In this document: one piece after another, positions 8,945 to 16,994 of the stretch
Position numbering within the stretch: the first letter of the stretch is position 1
How the letters are laid out: every line of letters begins with the position of its first letter
From: Persicimonas caeni
GTDB taxonomy: Bacteria; Myxococcota_A; Bradymonadia; Bradymonadales; Bradymonadaceae
Length of the DNA: 64,000 bases
Direction: 5' to 3'
Assembly: GCF_006517175.1 (NCBI RefSeq)
Contig: NZ_CP041186.1
Location: forward strand, 6,413,074-6,477,073
Program-made: the position numbers and the translations under genes
The notes under the pieces: generated by a model
Told to the model about the DNA's origin: nothing
Database searches by the model: none
Seen by the model: the letters and a program-made list of their open reading frames with translations, nothing else

Positions 8945-10321
8945 ATGGCGAAGCAAACGCAAGGACGAGTGCAGCAGGCGCTGCGTGTGGGCATCTTCTT
9001 GGAGGGGCGACTGATCGAAGAGCGGCTCCTCTTCGAGCCGCAATCGGTCACCATCGGTCGGTCGTCGTGGCGCACCGACTTTGTGGTGCCGTCTGAGTCG
9101 CTGCCTGCGCGATTGGAGCTCTTTGCAACGGCCGAAGGGCGCTTCGTGTTGAAGCTCGTCGACGGCGCCACGGTGCGCCTGGCGAGGACGGCCGAGGCTG
9201 CCGTCGAGCAAATCGAAGCCGGCGATGGGCACGTTGCCATCGAGCGCGGTACGCGCGGCAAGGTGACGTTGGGGGAGGTGACCGTGATGTTTCACTACGT
9301 CGAGCGGCGCCGGCCCCCTGCCAATCCACGGCTGCCGCGGGCGTTTCGGGGGGCGTGGATGACGCAGCTTAGTCCGGTTTCGGCCATGGCGATCGCGCTG
9401 TCGGCGGTGCTGCAGGCCGGGTTCGTTGTCTGGGTCCTGAACCAGGAGTGGCCCGAGCCGCTCGAAGCGCAGGTGTTCGCCGACAACACCTTCGCCGAGG
9501 TGCTCGTTCGGCCCAAGGAGGAGCGCGATAGGCCGCCCGAGCCCCTCGATCCGTCTGGGCCGACCGAGGAGGGCGAACATGGAGAGCCGGGAGAGGCGCC
9601 GCCCGCCGAGTCGGCGGCGTCTGAGCAGCCGACCGACAGCGAGCCGTCCGAGCCGGTCGATCGGCTGCGCATGACCGAGCAGGTCGAAAAAGAGACCATC
9701 ATCGGGGTCATCGGCAGCCGCAACGCCGACGGTGACAACGCCGTCGACGAGATCTTGGCGATGAGCGAGGAGATGGACGTCGAGGGGGCGTTCGCCGGTG
9801 CCGGAAAGGTGCGCCGCGGTCAGGTGGGTGAGGAGCGCATGGCGGGGTCGGGACGCGACGACGATGGGCCCGGCAAGACCGTGGGCGTAGGCGGGCTCGA
9901 GCGCACGAGCGGAGCGCGCCAGGCGGGCCAGGGCGTGCAAACCGGTCAGAAGGACGAAGAGGAAGTGGAATGTCGGGGGTGCTCGGTGAGTATCCCCGAA
10001 GATTCTCCGAGTGGGTCGACCCCGCCCGCTCTCGCCGCGGAGGTGTCCGAGCAAATCCGGCGCATCAAGTCGCGTATCGAGAGCTGCTACGTGCGCCGCG
10101 TCAAGCAGTACCCGAGCCTGTCGGGCAAGGTCGTCATCACCTTCACGGTCGAGGCCCGAGGCAGCCGCGGCCAGGTGTCGGACGCGCGCGTCAGCGTCGA
10201 CAAGGTCGGCCACGGGGTGGGCAAATGCGTCGCCCGTGAGATCAAACGAATCCGGTTGCGCGGGGCGCCGCAGGTGCCGGCGGTCTTCAACAAGGCGTTC
10301 GTCTTCGACACCGGCCGATAA
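8945..10321 (+). CDS. Inner-membrane protein with FHA-like N-terminus and AgmX/PglI-type C-terminal domain
   Basis: A 458-residue protein. Residues 1-115 form a beta-rich region with an FHA-like start (VTIGRSS near 41) that probably sits in the cytoplasm. A single hydrophobic segment (about 145-166, SAMAIALSAVLQAGFVVWVL) follows. A long acidic Pro/Glu/Gly linker leads to a C-terminal domain (about 360-458) with paired cysteines (CRGC) and the pattern RIKSRIESCYVRRVKQYP...GKVVITF typical of the TonB-like AgmX/PglI C-terminal domain of myxobacterial gliding and energy-transduction proteins. The ATG at 8945 is preferred over one 18 bases upstream because GAGG is correctly spaced. A periplasm-spanning or energy-coupling role is inferred. 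No ExbB/ExbD partner is seen nearby. Confidence 0.75.
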   Translation: MAKQTQGRVQQALRVGIFLEGRLIEERLLFEPQSVTIGRSSWRTDFVVPSESLPARLELFATAEGRFVLKLVDGATVRLARTAEAAVEQIEAGDGHVAIERGTRGKVTLGEVTVMFHYVERRRPPANPRLPRAFRGAWMTQLSPVSAMAIALSAVLQAGFVVWVLNQEWPEPLEAQVFADNTFAEVLVRPKEERDRPPEPLDPSGPTEEGEHGEPGEAPPAESAASEQPTDSEPSEPVDRLRMTEQVEKETIIGVIGSRNADGDNAVDEILAMSEEMDVEGAFAGAGKVRRGQVGEERMAGSGRDDDGPGKTVGVGGLERTSGARQAGQGVQTGQKDEEEVECRGCSVSIPEDSPSGSTPPALAAEVSEQIRRIKSRIESCYVRRVKQYPSLSGKVVITFTVEARGSRGQVSDARVSVDKVGHGVGKCVAREIKRIRLRGAPQVPAVFNKAFVFDTGR

Positions 10322-10478
10322 GTGCAAACACGGAAGTTGTGTGCGATTGAGGGCGAGCGCATCGCCGGGAGGCCAAGGAGAAAGAACGCAGTGGTAGCAG
10401 CGCTACATCAAGTTCCTTCGACGCAGGCATCGTGGCGATGAGCCGACCTCAAAGCACCAGAATTTCCGTGTTTGCACT
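10321..10478. repeat. Long imperfect palindrome between convergent genes
   Basis: The 15-bp outer arms AGTGCAAACACGGAA (10321-10335) and its exact complement (10464-10478) enclose a symmetric interior: GTGCG...TTGAGG...CATCGCC on the left matches the complement of the right side, and the centre is GTAGC-AGC-GCTAC (10394-10406). The midpoint of the outer arms falls on the centre hairpin. The element begins at the stop codon of the AgmX-like gene and ends before the stop of the P-type ATPase gene. It could act as a two-way terminator or be a MITE-like element. Confidence 0.8.
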
Positions 10479-10482
10479 GAGC

Positions 10483-12546
10483 TCAGGGAGAGGTGGCGGC
10501 TGGCTGGAGGGTGTGGCCTGCGGGACTCGACGGCGCTGAAGTCTCGGTGCTCCGAGAGACAAGCTCGTCGGCTTCGCCGGGCTCCATGGCAAAGGCGGTC
10601 CGCCAGGTCACGAATGCGCTCGAAGCGACCATAATGACGGCAGCCAGCACGGGATGGAGCAGTCCGAGGGCCGCGGCTGACATACCTATCGCGTTGTACG
10701 AGGCGGCGTAGAGTAAGTTGCTGCGAACGAGCGAGACGGCCTGGCGCGCGCGGTCGACGGCCTCGGCTACTACGGTCGGGTCGGAGCCGTGCCAGGTCAG
10801 GTCGGCGACGCCGACCGCCAGATCGGAGCCATGGCTCGCCGATATGCTCACGGTGCTCGAGGCCATGGCGGCCGCGTCGTTGACGCCGTCGCCCACAAAG
10901 GCCACCCGTCGGCCTTCACTCTCCATCTGGGCTACTCGGGCGCGCTTCTGTTCGGGGCTTTGCTCCGCATAGACCTCGGGAAAGCCCAGTCGATTGGCAC
11001 GCGTGGACCGGTCGCCGGTCATCAGCACGGGAGTGATGTCGAGGGTTTCGAGTCGCGTGAGCAACTGATCGAGGCCATTGTGCGGCGTCTCGTCGACCGC
11101 GGCCACTGCGGCCAGTCGGCCGTCGACCACCACGGCCAGCCGACGCGCGCCGATCTCGGCGTGCAGGCGCTTGGCGAGCATGTCAAAGAGTGGCTCGTCT
11201 TGTGGGGGCACGAGATGGTCGGTGCCGATACGGACCGAGATGAGTTGGTCGGAGCCGCGTGATTGCACGGTGGCTTCGACTCCAAGTCCGGGCAACGACC
11301 GCGAGGCACGTACACCGAAAGAAGGGCGTTCCCCGTCCGCCGGGTTGCGGTGAAACGCACGCGCGACCGGGTGATTACTGGTCTCTTCGACAGCGCCGGC
11401 CAACGCGTGGAGCCACGTGCGATCGAGCCCTTCGCGTACGACGAGGTCGACCATCCGGTGGTCTTGGCTGGTGAGCGTGCCTGTTTTGTCGAAGACAACC
11501 GTGTCGACCTCCACGAGTCGCTCGACACAGTCGCCTCCGCTGGAGACGAGTCCGCGCGCGGCGAAGTTGCCGAGGGTCATCCAGATTGCCAAGGGGATGG
11601 CAAAGCCCATCGCGCACGGACAAGCGACCAACAAGACCGCCAGCGCATTGAACAGGCCCGTCTGCCACGAGTCGATGAGCGTCCACGTCAGGAACGTGGT
11701 GGCGGTCACCACCATGACCAACGGCAGGAACCAGCGCACCAGCCGGTCGGCCTGGCGCTGCCACTGCGACGGCTGTGCCCATGCCTGCTCGACCGAGTGG
11801 GCGATGCGATCAATCAACCTGCTCCCGTGCGCCGCGCTCACGTCGACCTCGAACATGGCGTCCATCGCGATTGACCCGGCGTGCACGGTGTCGCCGGGGC
11901 GTTTGACCGCCGCAAACGATTCACCGGTGAGCTGCGATTCCTGAACGAAGCCCACCCCGGCGGTGACCTTCCCGTCGACCGGTAGCGATTCGCCCGGGAG
12001 CACGCGCACGGTCTGGCCTACGGCCACCTCATCGAGCCTCAGTTCGTGCTCCTGGCCGCAACACGTCACGATACGACAGGTGGGGTTGTCGTCGATCCAA
12101 CTGCGCGCCAATGTCAGTCCACGCTGGCGGCTGGCACGGCCGACCTCGTTGCCGATGGCGTAGATGACGAGCAACAACGAGGCGACCTCGAAATAGATAG
12201 GGCCGTGGCCGCGCACCATCGAGAAGATCGAGACGCCCATCGCGCCCACGATGCCCGAGAGAAACAAGAACTCGAAGCTCAGTTGCCGCTGGCGAAGCTT
12301 GTGCCATGCGCTGGACAACAGGGGGCCGGCCAGCAGCGCGCCCACGATGATCGTGGCCCCGAGAAGGCCGAGTTCGACCAGCCGACGCATCTGGGGCTCC
12401 ATGGTCGAGATGTTGATGGAGAGCCCGACGATCATGCTGTTGGCGGCGAACATGGCGCCGATCCCGATGGCGACCCATGCGGAGTGGTCGCTAGGGGATT
12501 GGTCGACAGCTGGAATCGAGCCGGCAGGTTGCTCACAACATTTCAT
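10483..12546 (-). CDS. Copper-type P1B ATPase of the first cbb3 cluster
   Basis: Heavy-metal-translocating P-type ATPase of 687 residues in the inner membrane. Visible are the actuator loop TGES, the transmembrane metal site CPC (LVACPCAMGF), the phosphorylation site DKTGTLT, the MTGDR motif and the hinge GDGVNDAAA. The N-terminus has only a CC pair and lacks a heavy-metal-associated domain. It is the last gene of a minus-strand cluster of cbb3 oxidase subunits, overlapping the preceding cytochrome c gene by ATGA, so it probably exports copper towards the periplasm for assembly of the CuB site, like CcoI. A general copper-efflux role cannot be excluded. Compare the second, larger ATPase at 38221, which has the usual CcoI N-terminus. 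Confidence 0.88.
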   Translation of the reverse strand: MKCCEQPAGSIPAVDQSPSDHSAWVAIGIGAMFAANSMIVGLSINISTMEPQMRRLVELGLLGATIIVGALLAGPLLSSAWHKLRQRQLSFEFLFLSGIVGAMGVSIFSMVRGHGPIYFEVASLLLVIYAIGNEVGRASRQRGLTLARSWIDDNPTCRIVTCCGQEHELRLDEVAVGQTVRVLPGESLPVDGKVTAGVGFVQESQLTGESFAAVKRPGDTVHAGSIAMDAMFEVDVSAAHGSRLIDRIAHSVEQAWAQPSQWQRQADRLVRWFLPLVMVVTATTFLTWTLIDSWQTGLFNALAVLLVACPCAMGFAIPLAIWMTLGNFAARGLVSSGGDCVERLVEVDTVVFDKTGTLTSQDHRMVDLVVREGLDRTWLHALAGAVEETSNHPVARAFHRNPADGERPSFGVRASRSLPGLGVEATVQSRGSDQLISVRIGTDHLVPPQDEPLFDMLAKRLHAEIGARRLAVVVDGRLAAVAAVDETPHNGLDQLLTRLETLDITPVLMTGDRSTRANRLGFPEVYAEQSPEQKRARVAQMESEGRRVAFVGDGVNDAAAMASSTVSISASHGSDLAVGVADLTWHGSDPTVVAEAVDRARQAVSLVRSNLLYAASYNAIGMSAAALGLLHPVLAAVIMVASSAFVTWRTAFAMEPGEADELVSRSTETSAPSSPAGHTLQPAATSP

Positions 12547-13241
12547 GGCGTCTCTCCCTCGGAAGCTGCGTCCGGCTCGATCGCCTGGAGTTCATCGGCG
12601 GTCCACGCTCGAGCGCGATCGGCGGTCTCCTCGCGGACCTTGCCGACGAAGTCGGGCTCGATGGGGGGAGCGTCATTCCCCCACTCCGAGCGGATATACG
12701 TCATCACCGCGGCGATTTCGCGATCGTCGAGCTGGTCGCCCCAGGCCGGCATCTGGCCTTCGTAGACTTCGCCTTTGACCTCGATGGGGCCCTCCATTCC
12801 GTGCAGCAGGATGCGGGTGAGTATGTCGGGCGATCCAGTGACCCAGTCGGTGCCGTCCAGCGGGGGAAAGGCCCCGGGGACGCCTTGGCCGTTTTGCTGG
12901 TGGCAGGCCGCGCACTGGTTGTAGACCCGTTTGCCGAGCACGGTGAGGTCGACGTCTTCGTCGGCACCGTTTGGCGCTCCGGCGGCTGCGCCGGCGCGAA
13001 GCTCGCCCTTGGGAGCGAGAATGTCGACGCGCCAGTTGCCGTTGTAGGTGCCCAAGTAATAACCGCCCCACATCAGCAGCGCGAAGAAGATGAGCAGCAA
13101 TGTAGTTGGGATGGGCTGGTAACCATCGCGCGGTCGCTCCTTCTCTCTCAGAATGGGGTCGTGCATCTCGTGGACGTCGGCGGGCATGTCCTCCGGGTGC
13201 TCGCTCGCCATGCGATCTTGCGGTGTGGACTCGCTGGTCAT
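12543..13241 (-). CDS. ccoP: Membrane-anchored monohaem cytochrome c, CcoP-like
   Basis: A 232-residue protein with a cytoplasmic N-terminus containing HEMHDPILREKERP, one transmembrane helix (about residues 46-64) and a periplasmic cytochrome c domain with a single CAACH haem site (about 111-115) and a distal Met in GQMPAWGDQL. Its place after CcoN and CcoO and before the copper ATPase suggests the CcoP role: delivering electrons from soluble cytochrome c. Classical CcoP has two haems; this one has one. A Glu/Asp/Ala-rich tail follows the haem domain. Both ends overlap their neighbours by ATGA. Confidence 0.85.
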   Translation of the reverse strand: MTSESTPQDRMASEHPEDMPADVHEMHDPILREKERPRDGYQPIPTTLLLIFFALLMWGGYYLGTYNGNWRVDILAPKGELRAGAAAGAPNGADEDVDLTVLGKRVYNQCAACHQQNGQGVPGAFPPLDGTDWVTGSPDILTRILLHGMEGPIEVKGEVYEGQMPAWGDQLDDREIAAVMTYIRSEWGNDAPPIEPDFVGKVREETADRARAWTADELQAIEPDAASEGETP

Positions 13242-14116
13242 GGTGCACCTCCTTCGAGCGCCCCATCGGTCGCCTCGGGGGACGGCTGGCCTTCATCGGC
13301 GGCGTCCGGCTCGGCGTCGGCGTCTGGTTCGGCGTCTGGTTCGGCGTCGGCGTCTGGTTCGGCGTCGGCGTCCGAGTCTGCTTCATCCTGCTCGTCTGCC
13401 GCGGCCGGGCCCATCGCGGAGGCCGGTACGTCGGCTTGGTAAGTCAGCGAAAGCAGGTAATCGACGAGTCGCTCGCCGCGCTCGTTGGGCACCACGTACT
13501 GCCCCTCGGGGGCGTATTCCTCCGGGATATCGAGCGCTCCTTCGGGAGGGGCCAACGTCTTGTCGGCGTCGATGTGCCGAAACAGGAAGGGGAAGGGCGG
13601 CATGGTCGAGTAGTCACTGGTGATGCGCGGATTGTACAAGTGCAAGTAATGCCAGGTACGGCTGGGTTGACGGGCGCCGATATTGCGCAAGTCGGGACCG
13701 GTGCGCATCGTGCCGAACAGGGGCCGCTCGGCGTGCACATAGTCAATGGGGAGGCTGGCGCGTGCGCCGTAGCCTCGCGAGATGTCTCCGCCGAAGTCGT
13801 CGGTGCGCACCTGTTGGGAGTGGCAGTACACGCAGCCCAGGTCGACGTAGACCTCGCGGCCTTGCTGGGCCTCGACCGACAACTCTTTGGGATAGATGTC
13901 GCCGTTGTCGAGCAGCACTGGCTCGAGCGGCTCGACCTGCCAGTTGGGGACGACGACCAGTCCTACATAAGAGGAGAGCACCGCGGCGACGATGCCCCCG
14001 GCGAGCGGCACCGCACGGCTCATACCCGCCGTCGCCTTCATGATGGGGGCCAGCTTGCGGTCCTTGGCGTCTTCGCCAACTTCGACGCGTCCTTCGTCCG
14101 TTCGTTCGGTCATCAC
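13238..14116 (-). CDS. ccoO: cbb3-type cytochrome c oxidase subunit II
   Basis: CcoO/FixO homologue of 292 residues. A transmembrane anchor (about residues 36-56) is followed by the characteristic haem-binding stretch GCVYCHSQQVR (about 94-104) and by RTGPDLRNIG, RTWHYLHLYNPR and STMPPFPFL, which contain the usual axial methionine region. The C-terminus carries an acidic repeat built from Asp-Ala-Glu-Pro units (about 243-276), coded by repeated short GC-rich blocks and absent from ordinary CcoO, so it is probably a lineage-specific disordered tail in the periplasm. It transfers electrons to CcoN. Start and stop overlap ccoN and ccoP (ATGA). Confidence 0.9.
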   Translation of the reverse strand: MMTERTDEGRVEVGEDAKDRKLAPIMKATAGMSRAVPLAGGIVAAVLSSYVGLVVVPNWQVEPLEPVLLDNGDIYPKELSVEAQQGREVYVDLGCVYCHSQQVRTDDFGGDISRGYGARASLPIDYVHAERPLFGTMRTGPDLRNIGARQPSRTWHYLHLYNPRITSDYSTMPPFPFLFRHIDADKTLAPPEGALDIPEEYAPEGQYVVPNERGERLVDYLLSLTYQADVPASAMGPAAADEQDEADSDADAEPDADAEPDAEPDADAEPDAADEGQPSPEATDGALEGGAP

Positions 14117-15699
14117 TGACCTCCTGCGCTGGCGGCGCTCGACTCGGCCCCGCCGCTTCTACGCAGCGCACCAAACAGCGTCGGTCCCTCTTCAGAGCGC
14201 ACCTGGCGCAGCCAGTCGTACAGCATCCGAAACACCAGGTAGGCGAAGACGATGTGGCCAATTGTCAGCAAGATGCCCGCCGTCGAGCGCGACCAGAGCC
14301 AGGGCAAGGTGGCCACGACGACTTCACCGAAGGCCGTCTCCGGATCGAGCATCATCCGGCCCTGGATGACCCCGCCGATGCTCAACCCCACAAAGTAGAT
14401 GACCATGCCGATGGCCGTCGTCCAGAAGTGCACCTTGATGAGCGCCGAGGAGGACCACTCTTGGCCGGTCAGCCGCGGCATGACGTAATACATCGAGCCG
14501 AACAGGATCATCGTGGCGAACGCGTAGACCCCCAGGTGGGCGTGGGCGATGGTGTAGTGGGTGAAGTGGGTGGTCTCCTGGACGGTACGCAGTGCGGTCA
14601 ACGAGCCCTGCACGCTGACCAGGGTGTACGACATGGCTCCAAAGACGATGAAGCGCAGCGTCGGACTCCAACGCAGCTTCGAGAAGTGGCCGACCATGGT
14701 CATGTGGTGGTTGATGGCGACCGTGATCACCGGAATGAACATCATCACGCTTGCCACCACCCCGACCGACTGCATCCAAATGGGGATCGGACCGCCGATC
14801 AAGTGGTGCGTGCCCGCCCAATTATAGAAGATGGCCAGCGTCCAGAAGCCCAGGATGGACAGGTAATACGAGTGAATGGGCCGGCCGATGACTTTGGGGA
14901 TGAAGTAGTAGGCGGCGGCCAAGCCGATAGGGGTGAACCACAGCCCGAGCACGTTGTGGGCAAACCACCAGTTGGCCGTGCCCAACGCGATGCCGCTGGC
15001 GAATTGGCCGTGGATGACAATGTGGGCGGCGACGTACAGAAACGGAAACCAGAAGACCGCCGCGAAGATATACCACTGGGAGACGTACACGTGGCCCGCT
15101 TTGCGGCGCAGGAACGTGAGGACCGATGCGGCGAAGATGATCAAGAACAGCCCCGACAGCACCCAGCCCACCTCGGGAGGGAACTCGAGCCATTCTACGC
15201 TGGTCGACTCCCCGAAGAGGATGGCCAAGGTGCCGGCGAGGACCGCCAGGTTCCAGACCAGGCAGGCGACCACGAGCAGGCGTTTGAGGGGCAGGTTGAC
15301 GCGGCTCAAGCGCGCTTGCAGCCAGAAGAGCAGTCCAATGCCCGCCATTGACGCCCACCCGTAGATCATGGTGTTCAAGTGGGCGGGGCGTACACGGCCG
15401 AAGGTCAACCAGGCGGCGTCGTCCAAGAAGCCGGGCGTATGCAGCTTGATGGAGGCAATCAGGGCCAGCAGGCTGCCGGCGAGCAACCACAGCACGCCGG
15501 TCACGAAGAACAGCAGCACCGGGCCACGCGCGGACCTGTCGATCGCCGCACGGGTGCGCAACTCCAAAAAGCGCTCCTCGGAGCGGTCGGCCTCCTCGAG
15601 CGGCGGCGCCTCGGCCGCCGGCGCGTCGGGCCAAGGGCCGGGCGGTGGCTGGCGCATCGAGCGATCGGGTTGGTGTTCGGGAGGCTGCTCAGTGGGCAT
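14113..15699 (-). CDS. ccoN: cbb3-type cytochrome c oxidase catalytic subunit I
   Basis: CcoN homologue of 528 residues with about 12 transmembrane helices. It reduces O2 at a haem b3-CuB centre in the inner membrane. The ligands are visible: the low-spin haem His in RPAHLNTMIYG, the CuB His in FAHNVLGLW with the paired histidines in WAGTHHL, and the haem His pair in HYTIAHAHLGVY. The N-terminal 60 residues are Pro/Glu-rich and longer than usual. The start has GGGGAGG six bases upstream and overlaps the end of the small upstream gene by 11 bases. It belongs to a complete S-N-O-P-ATPase cluster distinct from the fused CcoNO at 33105, so the organism has two cbb3-type enzymes encoded 17 kb apart. 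Confidence 0.93.
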   Translation of the reverse strand: MPTEQPPEHQPDRSMRQPPPGPWPDAPAAEAPPLEEADRSEERFLELRTRAAIDRSARGPVLLFFVTGVLWLLAGSLLALIASIKLHTPGFLDDAAWLTFGRVRPAHLNTMIYGWASMAGIGLLFWLQARLSRVNLPLKRLLVVACLVWNLAVLAGTLAILFGESTSVEWLEFPPEVGWVLSGLFLIIFAASVLTFLRRKAGHVYVSQWYIFAAVFWFPFLYVAAHIVIHGQFASGIALGTANWWFAHNVLGLWFTPIGLAAAYYFIPKVIGRPIHSYYLSILGFWTLAIFYNWAGTHHLIGGPIPIWMQSVGVVASVMMFIPVITVAINHHMTMVGHFSKLRWSPTLRFIVFGAMSYTLVSVQGSLTALRTVQETTHFTHYTIAHAHLGVYAFATMILFGSMYYVMPRLTGQEWSSSALIKVHFWTTAIGMVIYFVGLSIGGVIQGRMMLDPETAFGEVVVATLPWLWSRSTAGILLTIGHIVFAYLVFRMLYDWLRQVRSEEGPTLFGALRRSGGAESSAASAGGQ

Positions 15700-15919
15700 C
15701 TTCGCCTCCCCGGGCGTTGAGCCGCTCCAACACCTCCGGATCGGTGTTCGGAAAGACGTCGGTCATCTGCCCGACGGGTTCTTCGTCGTCGAAGATCGAG
15801 CGCGCTCCTTGGTCGAGCCGTTGGAATTGGCCCGTGCGCACTGCCCAGACCAGGCCCCAGATGGTGGTGATCCCGAAGATCACCCATGAGCCCCAGATCA
15901 GTCCGTGAACCAGTATCAT
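15689..15919 (-). CDS. ccoS: Small membrane protein, CcoS-like
   Basis: This 76-residue protein has one N-terminal transmembrane helix (about residues 4-25) followed by WAVRTGQFQRLDQGARSIF and an acidic FDDEE stretch. That matches the CcoS pattern (helix, then WAVRxGQFDDL, then an acidic end). CcoS is needed for cofactor insertion into cbb3 oxidases. Here it is the first gene of the oxidase cluster, whereas CcoS is usually last. Its extra 30-residue tail (MTDVFPNTDPEVLERL) is not typical, so a structural CcoQ-like role is an alternative. A small hairpin covers its ribosome-binding site. Confidence 0.7.
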   Translation of the reverse strand: MILVHGLIWGSWVIFGITTIWGLVWAVRTGQFQRLDQGARSIFDDEEPVGQMTDVFPNTDPEVLERLNARGGEDAH

Positions 15920-15925
15920 AGGAGT

Positions 15926-15939
15926 ACCCCTTCAGGGGT
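15926..15939 (-). promoter_or_regulatory. Inverted repeat covering the ribosome-binding site of the first cbb3 operon
   Basis: ACCCCT-TC-AGGGGT forms a 6-bp stem. On the minus strand AAGGGG, the only Shine-Dalgarno-like sequence before the CcoS-like ATG, lies inside the stem. Pairing would hide the site. No known regulator is implied. Confidence 0.45.
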
Positions 15940-16048
15940 GCACATAGCGGCGACCGCTAACTCCCACCGGCTAACTCGTGTTTACCCTGGTTGTGGTGCG
16001 TGGTGATGGTGGTGAATGACGTTGCTCCTTCGCATTTCCCCGTCCGGC

Positions 16049-16735
16049 TTACGAGTCTTTGTCGACGTCGCGGCTCTGGTAGTACCAGTCGACGACCTCG
16101 ACGAACCCGGCGTTCGACTGCAGTCGTAGTTGGTTGACGGTGCGCGGCGGGTCGGTCAGCACCGGCTGACCAGGCGACCAGTCCGCCGGACACTGCACGT
16201 CGTGGCGATCGGCGGTCTGCAGCGCGTCGATCAGGCGCAGCAGCTCGTCGGTGCTGCGGCCGGCTTCCAACGGGTAGTGAAACATCGCGCGCAAGCGCCG
16301 CTCGGGATCGATGATAAACATCGCGCGCACCGGGGCGGTGTTCGAACTCGCCTCGTGCACCATTCCATACAGCCGGGCGACCTTCTGGTCGACGTCGGCG
16401 ATGATTGGAAATGGCACATCTATATGAAACTTGTTGCGGATGCTCTCCAGCCAAGCCAGGTGGCTGAACACGCTATCGACCGAGCACCCTAGCAAGACGA
16501 CGTTTCGCTCCTGGAATTGCGGCGAGGCTTCTGCCAGCGAGACAAACTCCGAAGTGCACACCGGGGTGAAGTCGGCCGGATGCGAAAACAAGACGACCCA
16601 TTTGTCCGGGTGCCAATCGTACAGGCCGATGTAGCCGTGGGTGGTCTCGGCTTCGAAGTCGGGGACCGGGGCATGAAGCTGTAAGCAGGGGGCTTGCGCG
16701 CGAGTATCTTCGTGTGATTGACGGGGATCGCTCAT
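16049..16735 (-). CDS. Peroxiredoxin, 1-Cys / Prx6 type
   Basis: A 228-residue thiol peroxidase that reduces hydrogen peroxide, alkyl peroxides or peroxynitrite. The peroxidatic site PADFTPVCTSEF places Cys at about 60. The C-terminal extension with DVQCPADWSPGQPV (Cys about 182) and NAGFVEVVDWYY is typical of the long Prx6 branch, in which the second cysteine may resolve in archaeal-like members. The ATG at 16735 was chosen over one 22 codons upstream because the Prx fold begins just after it and GGAG/GAAG stands upstream. It diverges from a sigma-54 activator gene, and the intergenic region contains a candidate operator and a -24/-12-like promoter facing this gene. Confidence 0.9.
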   Translation of the reverse strand: MSDPRQSHEDTRAQAPCLQLHAPVPDFEAETTHGYIGLYDWHPDKWVVLFSHPADFTPVCTSEFVSLAEASPQFQERNVVLLGCSVDSVFSHLAWLESIRNKFHIDVPFPIIADVDQKVARLYGMVHEASSNTAPVRAMFIIDPERRLRAMFHYPLEAGRSTDELLRLIDALQTADRHDVQCPADWSPGQPVLTDPPRTVNQLRLQSNAGFVEVVDWYYQSRDVDKDS

Positions 16736-16796
16736 GGTTCTTCGATGCTCCGCGTTGTAAAAAACAGCCACGACAGCCGCTGGAGTCTTATTAGGA

Positions 16797-16812
16797 AACA
16801 AACTTCATGCCA
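16797..16812 (-). promoter_or_regulatory. Candidate sigma-54 promoter of the peroxiredoxin gene
   Basis: Read towards the peroxiredoxin gene the sequence is TGGCATG-N4-TTGTT, close to the sigma-54 consensus TGGCACG-N4-TTGCT. The -24 GG is present; the -12 GC is GT. It lies about 60 bases before the ATG, and the adjacent divergent gene encodes a sigma-54 activator. Confidence 0.45.
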
Positions 16813-16927
16813 ACACCGACGCGATGACTGCCTCGGCGGACAATCCGCGCCAGCGCTGCCTCAGGCGCATCGCGCAGGTGCGCCCGATACTTTGATGCGC
16901 CGGGGAGATGGGGAGTTGCAGTTCGTC

Positions 16928-16948
16928 GTTGAAACGATATGTTTCAAC
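16928..16948. promoter_or_regulatory. Perfect 8-bp inverted repeat, candidate activator-binding site
   Basis: GTTGAAAC-N5-GTTTCAAC is a perfect dyad with a five-base spacer. It stands about 116-151 bases upstream of the sigma-54-like promoter, a normal distance for an enhancer-binding protein, and 47-67 bases before the activator gene's ATG, so it could also control that gene. A further ATTCAAC half-site follows about 8 bases later. Confidence 0.5.
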
Positions 16949-16994
16949 ATCAGGATTCAACACTCGGTCCCTACACCATCTGGTCTGCAGCGTC

